Origin: Methylobacterium gossipiicola
Lineage (GTDB): Bacteria > Pseudomonadota > Alphaproteobacteria > Rhizobiales > Beijerinckiaceae
Direction: 5' to 3'
Assembly: GCF_900113485.1 (NCBI RefSeq)
Contig: NZ_FOPM01000001.1
Location: forward strand, 124,001-188,000
DNA length: 64,000 bases
The notes below the pieces were generated by a model. That model had not been told where the DNA came from. It ran no database searches and was given only the letters and a program-made list of their open reading frames with translations. Shown in pieces: positions 19,144-29,823 of the stretch; position 1 is the stretch's first letter; each line of letters starts with the position of its first letter. Made by a program: the position numbers and the translations under genes.

Positions 19144-20379
19144 TCAGGCCTGGTCGAGGCCGTATAGCGAGTGGAGCGTACGCACGGCAAGCTCCGTATA
19201 GGCCGCGTCGATGAGAACCGAGAACTTGATCTCGGAGGTCGTGATCGCCCGAATGTTGATTCCCTTTTCGGCTAGCGCCCGAAACGCCTTGGCGGCGACG
19301 CCCGCGTGGCTGCGCATGCCGACGCCGATGGCCGAGACCTTCACCACGTCGGTCGCGCCCTCGATCTGGGCGAACTCGATGGCGCCGTCCTGGGATTTCA
19401 GGATCTGGCGGGCGCGGTCGTAATCGGCCGACGGGACCGTGAAGGTCATGTCCGTCTTCGACTGGTCGCCCGACACGGTCTGGATGATCATGTCGACGTT
19501 GATATTGGCATCCGCCAGGGGGCCGAAGATCGCCGCCGCGATGCCGGGGCTGTCCTTGACCCCACGCAGGGTGATCTGCGCCTCATCCTTCGAGAAGGCG
19601 ATCCCGGTGATGATCTGCTGTTCCATGGTCTCGTCCTCGTCGCAGATGAGGGTTCCGGGGCGGGCATTGTCGGGCGGGTCGAAGCTCGAGCGCACCGTGG
19701 TCGGCACCCGGTGCACCATGGCGAGTTCGACGGAGCGGACCTGGAGCACCTTGGCGCCGAGCGACGCCATCTCGAGCATCTCCTCGAAGGTCACGCGCTC
19801 CATGCGCCGGGCCTTCGGGACCACGCGCGGATCGGTGGTGTAGACGCCGTCCACGTCCGTATAGATGTCGCAGCGCTCCGCCCCGATGGCGGCCGCGACG
19901 GCCACCGCGCTGGTGTCGGACCCGCCGCGTCCGAGGGTCGTGACCCGGCCGGTGGCGTCGTGAATGCCCTGGAACCCGGCGATGACCGCGACCTCGCCGC
20001 GCTTGAAGCCGGCGTCCAAGCGGGCGCCGTCGATGCCCTCAATGCGGGCCGAGCCGTGGGCGTCGGAGGTGAGGATCGGGATCTGCCAGCCCTGCCACGA
20101 GCGGGCGGGGATACCGGCCTTGCGCAACGCGATGGCGAGCAGCCCGGCGGTGACGAGTTCGCCCGATGCCACGACGGCGTCGTATTCGGCCTCGTCGTAC
20201 AGGGGAGCGGCATCCTTCACCCAGGCCACGAGCTCGTTGGTCTTGCCCGACATGGCCGAGACCACGACGGCGACCTCGTAGCCGGCCGCGACCTCGCGGG
20301 CGACGTGGGCCGCGACGTTGCGGATGCGCTCGACATTGGCGACGGACGTACCGCCGAACTTCATCACCAAACGGGCCAT
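19144..20379 (-). CDS. lysC: Aspartate kinase
   Basis: A 411-residue aspartokinase, first step from aspartate toward lysine, threonine, methionine and diaminopimelate. KFGGTSVANVERI at the N-terminus, GFQGIHDATGRVTTLGRGGSDTSA split across the substrate site, and two C-terminal ACT domains (about 265-410, beginning around ITGIAFSKDEAQITL) show a class with allosteric feedback control, usually by lysine and/or threonine. It is divergent from ubiG; the 237-base gap between them must hold both promoters. Confidence 0.96.
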   Translation of the reverse strand: MARLVMKFGGTSVANVERIRNVAAHVAREVAAGYEVAVVVSAMSGKTNELVAWVKDAAPLYDEAEYDAVVASGELVTAGLLAIALRKAGIPARSWQGWQIPILTSDAHGSARIEGIDGARLDAGFKRGEVAVIAGFQGIHDATGRVTTLGRGGSDTSAVAVAAAIGAERCDIYTDVDGVYTTDPRVVPKARRMERVTFEEMLEMASLGAKVLQVRSVELAMVHRVPTTVRSSFDPPDNARPGTLICDEDETMEQQIITGIAFSKDEAQITLRGVKDSPGIAAAIFGPLADANINVDMIIQTVSGDQSKTDMTFTVPSADYDRARQILKSQDGAIEFAQIEGATDVVKVSAIGVGMRSHAGVAAKAFRALAEKGINIRAITTSEIKFSVLIDAAYTELAVRTLHSLYGLDQA

Positions 20380-20616
20380 GCAGCGTCCACGTCGATTCTT
20401 GTGGAAAGGGAAACCGGGATCGAGCGAGCCTGAAGACCGCCCGCGTCGCCGCGCGGCTGTACCGGATAGGGCTTCGGCGGGTACAAGGGCCGCCCGGACC
20501 TGTCAACAATCGGGGCGCCCCGCCCCGTGACCGTTTGCCGGGACTGTTTTCGCGCCGCGATGCGCCCACATCCTTCGCCCCTGCCTTGGCCCTTGCGCCC
20601 GAGCCCGACGGACCCG

Positions 20617-21360
20617 ATGACCGGACCCCATTCTGCCTCCATCGACCGCGACGAGGTCGCCCGCTTCGAGGCCATCGCGGCGACGTGGTGGGACCCGGCC
20701 GGCCCCATGGCGGTGCTGCATCGCTTCAATCCCGTGCGGCTCGCCTATATCCGCGACGCCGCCTGCGGGCATTTCGACCGCGACCCCAGGGCGCCGTTTC
20801 CCTTGAGCGACCTCACCATCGTCGATGTCGGCTGCGGTGGCGGCGTCCTGTCCGAGCCCCTGGCGCGGCTCGGCGCGCGCGTCACCGGCCTCGATCCGGC
20901 CCCCACCAATGTGGCGGTGGCGCGGGCCCATGCGGACGCCGCCGGGGTCGGCGTCGATTACCGGGCGCGGACCATCGAGGACGTGGTGGCCGGAGGAGAA
21001 CGCTTCGACATCGTGCTCGCCATGGAGGTGGTGGAGCACGTGGTCGACCGGACGGCCTTCGTCGCCACCGCCTGCGCGGCGGTGAAGCCCGGCGGGCTCC
21101 TGTTCGCCGCGACCTTGAACCGGACCCTGCGCTCCTACGCGCTGGCCATCGTGGGCGCCGAGTACGTGCTCGGCTGGCTGCCCAAGGGCACCCACGATTG
21201 GGACAAGTTCGTGAAGCCGCGCGAATTCGTGGCGGACGTCGAGGCCGCCGGGCTCTCCGTCACCGATACGACCGGCGTGGTGTTCAACCCCCTCGACGGG
21301 TCGTGGCGGGCGAGCCGCGACACGGCGGTGAACTACATGATCGCGGCTCGGCGGGACTGA
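20617..21360 (+). CDS. ubiG: Ubiquinone biosynthesis O-methyltransferase
   Basis: A 247-residue SAM-dependent methyltransferase performing the two O-methylations of ubiquinone synthesis. EVARFEAIAATWWDPAGPMAVLHRFNPVRL near the N-terminus (residues about 12-41) is diagnostic for UbiG, followed by the SAM loop VDVGCGGGVLSEPLA and the late KFVKPREF segment. The ATG at 20617 is chosen over a GTG 90 bases upstream because it matches family length. It is divergent from lysC. Confidence 0.95.
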   Translation: MTGPHSASIDRDEVARFEAIAATWWDPAGPMAVLHRFNPVRLAYIRDAACGHFDRDPRAPFPLSDLTIVDVGCGGGVLSEPLARLGARVTGLDPAPTNVAVARAHADAAGVGVDYRARTIEDVVAGGERFDIVLAMEVVEHVVDRTAFVATACAAVKPGGLLFAATLNRTLRSYALAIVGAEYVLGWLPKGTHDWDKFVKPREFVADVEAAGLSVTDTTGVVFNPLDGSWRASRDTAVNYMIAARRD

Positions 21361-21407
21361 ACTCCGGCCCCCGGCCGCCGTTGACCGGGTCAATCCGGAG
21401 GTCCCTG

Positions 21408-21980
21408 ATGCTCGAGAAGATTCCCCATGCCGTCGGCGAGGCCCTATCGGGCCTGAAGGCCGGTCTCGCTTCGACCACCTATCACGCCGACTTCGCCGAT
21501 GTTCCCGAGACGGTGCGGCTGACGAGCCCGGCCTTCGCGGACGGCACCCCGATGCCCGCCCGATTCACCCAGGATGGCGAGCGCACGTCGCCGCCGCTCG
21601 CCTGGGACAATCTGCCGGCCGGCACCGCCCGCGTCGTGATCCTCGTGGAGGATGCGGGCAGCCCGACGCCCCGGCCCCTCGTGCACCTCATCGCCTGGAA
21701 CCTCATGCCGGAGGCCGGGGGCCTCGCCGAGGGGGCGCTGCCGAGCCCAGGCGGCGCGCATCAGGCACAGGATCTCGGCCGGAACAGCTTCCTGCAGGAC
21801 CAGTGGCTGCCCCCCGATCCGCCCACGGGGCACGGGCCGCACAACTACCTGTTCCAGATCTACGCCCTCGACGCGCCCCTCGCCCTGGATGCCTCTCCGG
21901 GCCGGAGCGCGGTGATCGAGGCCATGCGCGGTCACGTGCTCGCCAAGGGCAGCTTGACGGGCACCTACGCGCGGACGTGA
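21408..21980 (+). CDS. YbhB/YbcL family (PEBP-like) protein
   Basis: A 190-residue phosphatidylethanolamine-binding-protein fold, of the bacterial Raf-kinase-inhibitor-like family. Landmarks: RLTSPAFADGTPMPARFT, SPPLAWDNLPAGTARVVILVEDAGSP, HLIAWNL and GHGPHNYLFQIYALD. There is no signal peptide, so it is cytoplasmic. A good GGAGG ribosome-binding site sits at 21398-21402, six bases before the ATG. The molecular role of bacterial YbhB proteins is unclear. It is 47 bases after ubiG and may share its transcript. Confidence 0.88.
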   Translation: MLEKIPHAVGEALSGLKAGLASTTYHADFADVPETVRLTSPAFADGTPMPARFTQDGERTSPPLAWDNLPAGTARVVILVEDAGSPTPRPLVHLIAWNLMPEAGGLAEGALPSPGGAHQAQDLGRNSFLQDQWLPPDPPTGHGPHNYLFQIYALDAPLALDASPGRSAVIEAMRGHVLAKGSLTGTYART

Positions 21981-22072
21981 GGACCGTCTCGGCCGACCTT
22001 CAGTGTTGCGCCGGAGGCCCGGTCCGGTGCAAGGCGCGGGAAATCGACGACGATCGGGGAGAACGCGTTTCC

Positions 22073-23047
22073 ATGAAGGCCCTGCTATGCACCCGCCTCG
22101 GTGGCCCCGAGGACCTCGCCATCGCGGAGATCGCCGAACCCGTGGCGGGACCGGGCGAGGCCGTGGTGCGGATCACCCTGGCGGCGCTCAACTTCTTCGA
22201 TACCCTCATCATCGCCGGGCGGTATCAGGTGAAGCCGGAGCTGCCGTTCTCGCCGGGCGGCGAGGCCAGCGGTGTCATCGAAGCCCTCGGCCCCGGCGCG
22301 GAGGGCTTGGCGCTCGGGGACCGGGTCATCGTCCACCAGAAATTCGGCACCGCCCGCGCCCGCATCGCCGTGGCAACGCGCCACCTCACCCGGATTCCCG
22401 AGGGCGTCTCCGACGAGCAGGCCGCCGGCCTCACCATCACGTACGGTACCTCGCTCCACGCCCTGCGCGACCGGGCGAAGTTACAGCCAGGCGAGACCCT
22501 GGCGGTGCTTGGAGCCTCCGGCGGCGTCGGCCTCGCGGCGGTGGAACTCGGAGCGATCCTCGGCGCGCGGGTCATCGCCTGCGCCTCGTCGCCGGAAAAG
22601 CTCGCGGTCGCTTGCGCGCACGGGGCGACGGAGGCGGTGGATTACGCCGCCGACAACCTGCGCGAGGCCCTGCGCACTCTGACGGAGGGCCAAGGGATCG
22701 ACGTGATCTACGATCCCCTCGGGGGCGACTACGCCGAGCCGGCCCTGCGGTCCCTCGGCTGGAAGGGCCGCTACCTCGTGATTGGCTTCGCCGCCGGCGA
22801 CATCCCGCGCATTCCCCTTAACCTCGCCCTGCTCAAGGGCATCGATATCCAGGGCGTGCACTGGGGCGTCTTCGTCGACCGCGAGCCGGAGGCCCACGCG
22901 GAAAACCAGCGTCAGCTTCTCGCCTGGGTGGCGGAAGGGCGCCTCACCGCGAAGGTCCACGGGGTCTATCCCTTGGAGGACTACGCCGAGGCGCTCGGCA
23001 TCCTCAAGCGCCGCGAGGCCGTGGGGAAGGTGCTGCTGCGGCTGTGA
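22073..23047 (+). CDS. NADPH:quinone oxidoreductase-type medium-chain dehydrogenase
   Basis: A 324-residue zinc-independent medium-chain dehydrogenase/reductase. MKALLCTRLGGPEDLAIAEI at the start, the LNFFDTLIIAGRYQVKP segment, PFSPGGEASGVIEALG and the Rossmann loop VLGASGGVGLAAVELGAILG (about residues 145-164) place it in the quinone oxidoreductase group. No structural zinc cysteines are seen. It probably reduces quinones or enoyl-type carbonyl substrates with NADPH. A copy of a dispersed repeat begins 9 bases after its stop. Confidence 0.88.
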   Translation: MKALLCTRLGGPEDLAIAEIAEPVAGPGEAVVRITLAALNFFDTLIIAGRYQVKPELPFSPGGEASGVIEALGPGAEGLALGDRVIVHQKFGTARARIAVATRHLTRIPEGVSDEQAAGLTITYGTSLHALRDRAKLQPGETLAVLGASGGVGLAAVELGAILGARVIACASSPEKLAVACAHGATEAVDYAADNLREALRTLTEGQGIDVIYDPLGGDYAEPALRSLGWKGRYLVIGFAAGDIPRIPLNLALLKGIDIQGVHWGVFVDREPEAHAENQRQLLAWVAEGRLTAKVHGVYPLEDYAEALGILKRREAVGKVLLRL

Positions 23048-23055
23048 GCGCGGCC

Positions 23056-23160
23056 GGGTTCGAAGAGCTATGCCCTTCGCGGGTCCAGGGCGGAGCCCTG
23101 GAAAGGACGTCGGGCTCTGCCAGACACCCGCCGAAGGGATGATCCCTTCGGTATCCCGGG
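23056..23160. repeat. Dispersed intergenic repeat, copy A (longest)
   Basis: About 105 bases between convergent genes. The left half (GGGTTCGAAG..TGCCCTTCGCGGGTCCAGGG..) recurs at 31992-32055. The right half (GTCGGGCTC-GCC-GACACCCG..AAGGGATGATCCCTT) recurs at 57131-57190. It contains internal dyads such as CCAGGGCGGAGCCCTGG and CGAAGGGATGATCCCTTCG, so its RNA would fold into successive hairpins and might also act as a terminator here. Confidence 0.75.
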
Positions 23161-23178
23161 CTCCCGTGTCGGGTTGCT

Positions 23179-24192
23179 TCAGAGCAGCCCCTGCGCCTTC
23201 GCCAGGGCCACGAGGTCGTGCTGCGGCCGGGCGCCGATGTGTTGGATCACCTCGGCCGCCGCGAGGGCGCCGAGGCGGGCGCTGGCGGCGTTGTCGAGGC
23301 CCCGGGCATGGCCGGCGAGGAAGCCCGCCGCGAACAGGTCGCCCGCGCCCGTCGTGTCGACGACTTCGCGCACGGGCGAGGCTTCGACGGCGCGGATCTC
23401 GCCGCCCTTGACCACCAGGGCGCCGTCGGCCGAGCGGGTCACGAGGCCGAGGAGGTGCTTGCCGCGGGCGTCGCGCTCGTCGCGCAGGGCCTTGAGGGCG
23501 ACCTCCGCGTCGTCGGTTTCGTAGAGGCTCTGCAATTCGCCGATATTGGCGAACAGGATGTCGACGCTGCCGTCCCGGATCAGGCCCAGGAACTCGTCGC
23601 GGTAGCGGCCGACGCAGAAGGCGTCCGAGAGGGTGAGGGCCACGGCGTTGCCGGCTGCATGCGCGATCTGCACGGCCTTGCGGAACGCGTCCTTGGCGGC
23701 CGGCGGGTCCCAGAGGTAGCCTTCGAGGTAGGTCACACGGGCGCTGCGGACCGTCGCCTCATCGACATCGGCCGGCGAGAGATTCTGGCAGGCGCCCAGA
23801 TAGGTGTTCATGGTGCGCTCGCCGTCGGGCGTCACCAGGATGAAGCAGCGGGCCGTGGCCGGGCCGTCCGTCGCCGCCGCCACGGGGAAGTGCACGCCCG
23901 TGGCCTTGAGATCGTGGGCGTAGAGGCCGCCGAGTTCGTCGTTCCGGACCTTGCCGATGAAGCCGGTCTTGGCGCCCAGAAGCGCGGCGCCGACCGCCGT
24001 GTTGGCGCCCGAGCCGCCCGACACCACGGTGGCCGGCCCCATGGCGTCGTAGAGGGCTTCCGCCCGCGCCTCGTCGATGAGCTGCATGGTGCCCTTCGGC
24101 ACCCCTTGCGCGGCGAGGAAATCCTCGTCCGCGCGGGCGATGAGGTCGACGATGGCATTGCCGAGGACGAGGAGGTCGAGGGAGTCGGGCAT
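23179..24192 (-). CDS. Adenosine kinase (PfkB family carbohydrate kinase)
   Basis: A 337-residue PfkB-family kinase, probably phosphorylating adenosine to AMP. DLLVLGNAIVDLIARADEDFL at the N-terminus, GGSGANTAVGAALLG (about residues 58-72), and the C-terminal signature DTTGAGDLFAAGFLAGHARG with its catalytic aspartate are all present. Family resemblance is to the alphaproteobacterial adenosine kinase group; other nucleoside or sugar substrates cannot be excluded. Start MPDSLD at 24192 is preferred over an upstream ATG at 24240. Confidence 0.85.
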   Translation of the reverse strand: MPDSLDLLVLGNAIVDLIARADEDFLAAQGVPKGTMQLIDEARAEALYDAMGPATVVSGGSGANTAVGAALLGAKTGFIGKVRNDELGGLYAHDLKATGVHFPVAAATDGPATARCFILVTPDGERTMNTYLGACQNLSPADVDEATVRSARVTYLEGYLWDPPAAKDAFRKAVQIAHAAGNAVALTLSDAFCVGRYRDEFLGLIRDGSVDILFANIGELQSLYETDDAEVALKALRDERDARGKHLLGLVTRSADGALVVKGGEIRAVEASPVREVVDTTGAGDLFAAGFLAGHARGLDNAASARLGALAAAEVIQHIGARPQHDLVALAKAQGLL

Positions 24193-24283
24193 CAAACCGT
24201 CCAGTCTGGCCGGGGGAAGGGATCGGCCGGGCTGTGGCATCGCCCCTGCCGGGGGTCAAGCGACGCAGGAACGCCCCGGCGCG

Positions 24284-24598
24284 CTACTGCAGCGCCTTCA
24301 CCTCGCATTGCGCGTAGTCCGACGCCGCCTTCACGTAGGCATTCAGGGCCTTCACGTAGGCTTCCGCCAGGGGACGGTAGACGGCGATCTGGGCGTTGTA
24401 GGCCTTGATGGCGTCGTTGTAGCTGTAGGCTTCCCAACCGGGACAGCCGCCCTTGGCGTCGAGGCAGGGGGGCTTGGCCGGAAAGGCCGGCTTGTCCGGA
24501 CGTGCCTTGGCCGGCGGTGGTTCGGCGCGGGGGCACTCGGCTTCGGCCGCTCCGAGGGTGAGCAGGAGCGCTGCGCCCGCGGCCAGGATCGTTCTCAT
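24284..24598 (-). CDS. Hypothetical secreted protein
   Basis: A 104-residue protein starting at ATG 24596-24598. Residues 1-20 (MRTILAAGAALLLTLGAAEA) form a clear Sec signal peptide. The mature part has four cysteines, a proline/lysine-rich stretch (about 25-45) and a C-terminal helical region YNDAIKAYNAQIAVYRPLAE. I do not recognise a family. It lies downstream of msrQ on the same strand with a small hairpin between the genes. Confidence 0.6.
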   Translation of the reverse strand: MRTILAAGAALLLTLGAAEAECPRAEPPPAKARPDKPAFPAKPPCLDAKGGCPGWEAYSYNDAIKAYNAQIAVYRPLAEAYVKALNAYVKAASDYAQCEVKALQ

Positions 24599-24626
24599 CG
24601 TCGCGTCCCCTCGTCGGCTCAGTCGG

Positions 24627-24646
24627 CGCTCCCTCATGCGGGAGCG
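24627..24646 (-). terminator. Small hairpin between msrQ and the secreted-protein gene
   Basis: CGCTCCC / GGGAGCG, 7-bp arms with a 6-base loop. No T tract follows. It could attenuate transcription from msrQ into the downstream gene. Confidence 0.35.
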
Positions 24647-24668
24647 GGCGCGACGCCGCAAGCTGGGG

Positions 24669-25562
24669 TCAGTTGGCTGCCACCGCATCGCGGGTCCGGC
24701 CCCGCGACGGTCCGCTGCCCCGGCCGAGGCGGTCCCAGGCGAGGCGGGCGGCGTTCAGGGCGGGGAGCGTGAGCCCGAGGGCGAGGACCCACCAGGCCGG
24801 GCGGATCATCGTCGGAAACGCGAGATTGGCTTGGAGTACTCGCTCGGCCGGAATACCGGAGGCGAGACCGTACCACGCCGCTTCCAGACCGGCCGTCGCC
24901 AGGGCGACGCCGACGGCCAGCAGACTTAGGGTCAGCGGATTGCTCGGCCAGCGCCGGGCCTGGAGGGCGCGCCAACCCATGAGGAGCAGGAACGCACCGG
25001 TCCAGAACACCGGATCGGACACGTCGATCTTGGCTTGCAGGAAGTAATGGACGAGGCCCAGCACCGTAAGGAGGTAGACGGCCTTGTGCAGGCGCGGCCA
25101 TGCCTTGCCCAAGCGCCGGATCATCCCGTCCGTCGAGGTCACGCCGAGCACGACGAGGCCCAACAGGGCGACGAACCCGATGGTGAGGTAGATCCGGCTC
25201 ACGATCTCGGAGACCACCTTGGTCAGCACGAAATTCTGATCGACCACGTAGAGCCCGAGGTGGATCAGCGCATAGGCCAGGGCCGTGAGCCCGAGCATCC
25301 GCCGCACCAGAATGAGTTTCGGCCAGTTCGCGATGCGCCGCAGGGGTGTGACGGCCAGCGACAGCAGCAGGAAGCGCACGGCCCATTCGCCGGTGCCGTG
25401 CAGCAGCTCCGTGATCGGCTTGGCGCCCAGCGCATCCGCCGCGTAGGCGGCCGCGAGCCACAGGCCCGGCGCGAGGGCGGCCAGGAAGGTCGCGAGCTTG
25501 AGGCCGGAGAGGCGGCCGGCGCGGTCGCGCCAGGGCGCGGAGACGGCGGGGAGGGCGGGCAT
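24669..25562 (-). CDS. msrQ: Protein-methionine-sulfoxide reductase heme-binding subunit MsrQ (YedZ)
   Basis: A 297-residue integral membrane protein with six or more hydrophobic segments of the ferric-reductase-like domain. ALIHLGLYVV and WPRLHKAVYLLTVLGLVHYF contain the histidines expected to bind b-type heme, and GTGEWAVRFLLLSLAVTPLR is a family landmark. MsrQ passes electrons from the quinone pool or flavins to periplasmic MsrP, which repairs oxidised methionines. No msrP neighbour is seen: the Mo-oxidoreductase at 10310 lacks a Tat signal and is a different branch. Start could be 25562 or 25583. C-terminal membrane segments extend beyond the usual about 200-residue length. Confidence 0.85.
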   Translation of the reverse strand: MPALPAVSAPWRDRAGRLSGLKLATFLAALAPGLWLAAAYAADALGAKPITELLHGTGEWAVRFLLLSLAVTPLRRIANWPKLILVRRMLGLTALAYALIHLGLYVVDQNFVLTKVVSEIVSRIYLTIGFVALLGLVVLGVTSTDGMIRRLGKAWPRLHKAVYLLTVLGLVHYFLQAKIDVSDPVFWTGAFLLLMGWRALQARRWPSNPLTLSLLAVGVALATAGLEAAWYGLASGIPAERVLQANLAFPTMIRPAWWVLALGLTLPALNAARLAWDRLGRGSGPSRGRTRDAVAAN

Positions 25563-25748
25563 GGCGGGGTCCGAACGCGGCAAACGGCTCGAGACCGTTC
25601 GGGCGTATCTACGTGGCAGAGGCCCCGGAAGTTACGCTGGGCGACGTGTGGTCGCACACGACAGCGATGTCGATGCGAAACCTCGGGGACGATGCGGCGG
25701 CCGGCGGCGTGCTGTATGGCGGGGGGCGAAATTCCGTTACAGGCGTAG

Positions 25749-28220
<2,472 letters not shown>

Positions 28221-28256
28221 GGCGGCGGGGCGTGCGGGTTAAGGATTCCTGGCCCC

Positions 28257-29096
28257 ATGCCGAATATCATCGCCCTCGACTTCGAGACGGCCAACGAGCG
28301 GCGTGACTCCGCCTGCGCCGTCGGCCTCGCCTGGATCGCGGACGGGGCGGTGGTGCGGCGCGAATCGCGCTTGATCCGGCCGCCGGAGTTGCGATTCTCA
28401 CCGGGCAACATCCGCGTCCACGGGATCGTGCCGGCGGATGTGCGCACCCAGCCGCTGTTCCCGGAGGTGATGGCCGAGTTCCTGCCCGACCTCGCGGGCG
28501 GTCTCGTGCTCGCCCACAATGCCGGCTTCGACATGGGGGTATTGCGGGCGTCGCTGCAGGCGCACGGCCTGCGCCCGCCGGCCTTCTCGTACCTCTGCAC
28601 CCTGCAGATCGCCCGCCGGGTGTTTCCGGCCGAAGAGGGCTGCGGCCTCGGTAAGGTCGCGGCCCGTCTCGGCATCCGCTTCGAACACCACGATGCCGGC
28701 GAGGACGCCTATGCCTGCGCCGAGATCGCCCTCGCGGCCATGCGGCAGACCGGGGCGCCCGATATTCTCGGATTGTCCCGTGCCATCCGGTTGCCGGTCA
28801 CCGTCGTACCGGAAGGGCCGGACCGGGCGCCGCGGCCGCGTGCCTTCGCGGATCGCCCCCGCGCCGAATCGGCGTCCTTGCGCTTCGCCGTCAAGGGCCG
28901 GCGCGGCGACCGCTACGACGTTGTTCTGGAAGACCGGGCGACGGGTCTGCGCCTGCGCTGCACCTGCATGGCCGGGCGTTACGGAACGCGCTGCCGCCAC
29001 GTCGCGGCCCTGCTCGACGGCGACATCACGGATCTCCTGTCCGGGAACCACGACGACGTCGAACGCCTGCGCCTGCGGATGGTCGCGGGGGCGTGA
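28257..29096 (+). CDS. DEDDh 3'-5' exonuclease with C-terminal SWIM-like zinc motif
   Basis: A 279-residue protein. The first 170 residues are a DnaQ-like exonuclease: ALDFETANERR gives the D-x-E of Exo I, VLAHNAGFDMGVL gives Exo II, and HHDAGEDAYACAEIAL gives the H-x4-D of Exo III. Residues about 205-260 form a separate domain with CTCMAGRYGTRCRH, a CxC-x8-CxH pattern matching SWIM-type zinc fingers that bind nucleic acid. The combination suggests a repair or RNA-processing exonuclease with its own binding module. It starts 36 bases after ligA on the same strand, which fits a DNA-repair link. Confidence 0.82.
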   Translation: MPNIIALDFETANERRDSACAVGLAWIADGAVVRRESRLIRPPELRFSPGNIRVHGIVPADVRTQPLFPEVMAEFLPDLAGGLVLAHNAGFDMGVLRASLQAHGLRPPAFSYLCTLQIARRVFPAEEGCGLGKVAARLGIRFEHHDAGEDAYACAEIALAAMRQTGAPDILGLSRAIRLPVTVVPEGPDRAPRPRAFADRPRAESASLRFAVKGRRGDRYDVVLEDRATGLRLRCTCMAGRYGTRCRHVAALLDGDITDLLSGNHDDVERLRLRMVAGA

Positions 29097-29138
29097 TCCG
29101 GGAGACCGACGAAGATCCTACGGCGGAGCCGCCGACGC

Positions 29139-29660
29139 TCAGGACCGTTCGAGGCGGGCGCCGAGGGAACGCGGCTTCAGGCGATTTCCGAAGCGTGGGC
29201 CGGCGAGCAGGCGTTCACGGCGCACGAGGTCGCCCGCGCGCGGGGCGCCCACACCGATGACGCCTTCGCTGCGGGCGACGAGGCGTGTCGGTAGACCGGC
29301 ATGGGGCCGGCGCAGGCGGGCCAGGGCCATGTCGGGTCGTGCGGTGCCGATGAAGCGGTCGAGGATGCGGATCCAGCCCTCGGCCGGGATATCGCCGGCG
29401 TCCAGGCACAGGATCCAATCGCGCCGCGCCGCCTTCGCCCCCGCCGACCACGGCGATGCCCCGTGCTGGCGCAGGACGAGCTTGGCGCCCGTCGCCTCCG
29501 CGACGGTATGGATGGCGGCGACGTGGCTCGGCGCCACGATCACCGCGTCGCCCACGAGCCCGGCGGCGACCCCGGCCACGAGGGCGCCGAGGGTGTCGGC
29601 GAGTGGGTCGATGGCATCGGGATCGGCCGGCCGCGCCACATGAATGAGAGCGGAAATCAT
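29139..29660 (-). CDS. Uncharacterised protein, weakly glycosyltransferase-like
   Basis: A 173-residue protein. DWILCLDAGDIPAEGWIRIL (about residues 81-100) looks like the D-x-D region of a GT-A glycosyltransferase fold, and the preceding alternation of small hydrophobic strands fits a Rossmann-like half. It is too short for a full family 2 enzyme. No signal peptide or membrane helix is evident beyond a hydrophobic stretch at about 23-46. It converges with the exonuclease gene. Function unknown. Confidence 0.55.
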   Translation of the reverse strand: MISALIHVARPADPDAIDPLADTLGALVAGVAAGLVGDAVIVAPSHVAAIHTVAEATGAKLVLRQHGASPWSAGAKAARRDWILCLDAGDIPAEGWIRILDRFIGTARPDMALARLRRPHAGLPTRLVARSEGVIGVGAPRAGDLVRRERLLAGPRFGNRLKPRSLGARLERS

Positions 29661-29823
29661 GCCCGCGCATAACGTATTTTCGCTGCGACTGAAGCCGTCT
29701 CGTCGTGCGGTTTCGGACTCAGAGCCGATCCGCCACGGGTAAAATTGCCGATGCTTGGATTATGGGCAGGATCGTTTGAGTTTGTTCATGATATGTTCCA
29801 AAAGATGAATCGATGGGGGCGAC

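Noticed and set aside
16747..19167. 806-codon open frame antisense to ptsP
   Set aside because: High-GC codon usage keeps the antisense frame open; its translation is low-complexity and has no family resemblance, while the ptsP frame is complete.
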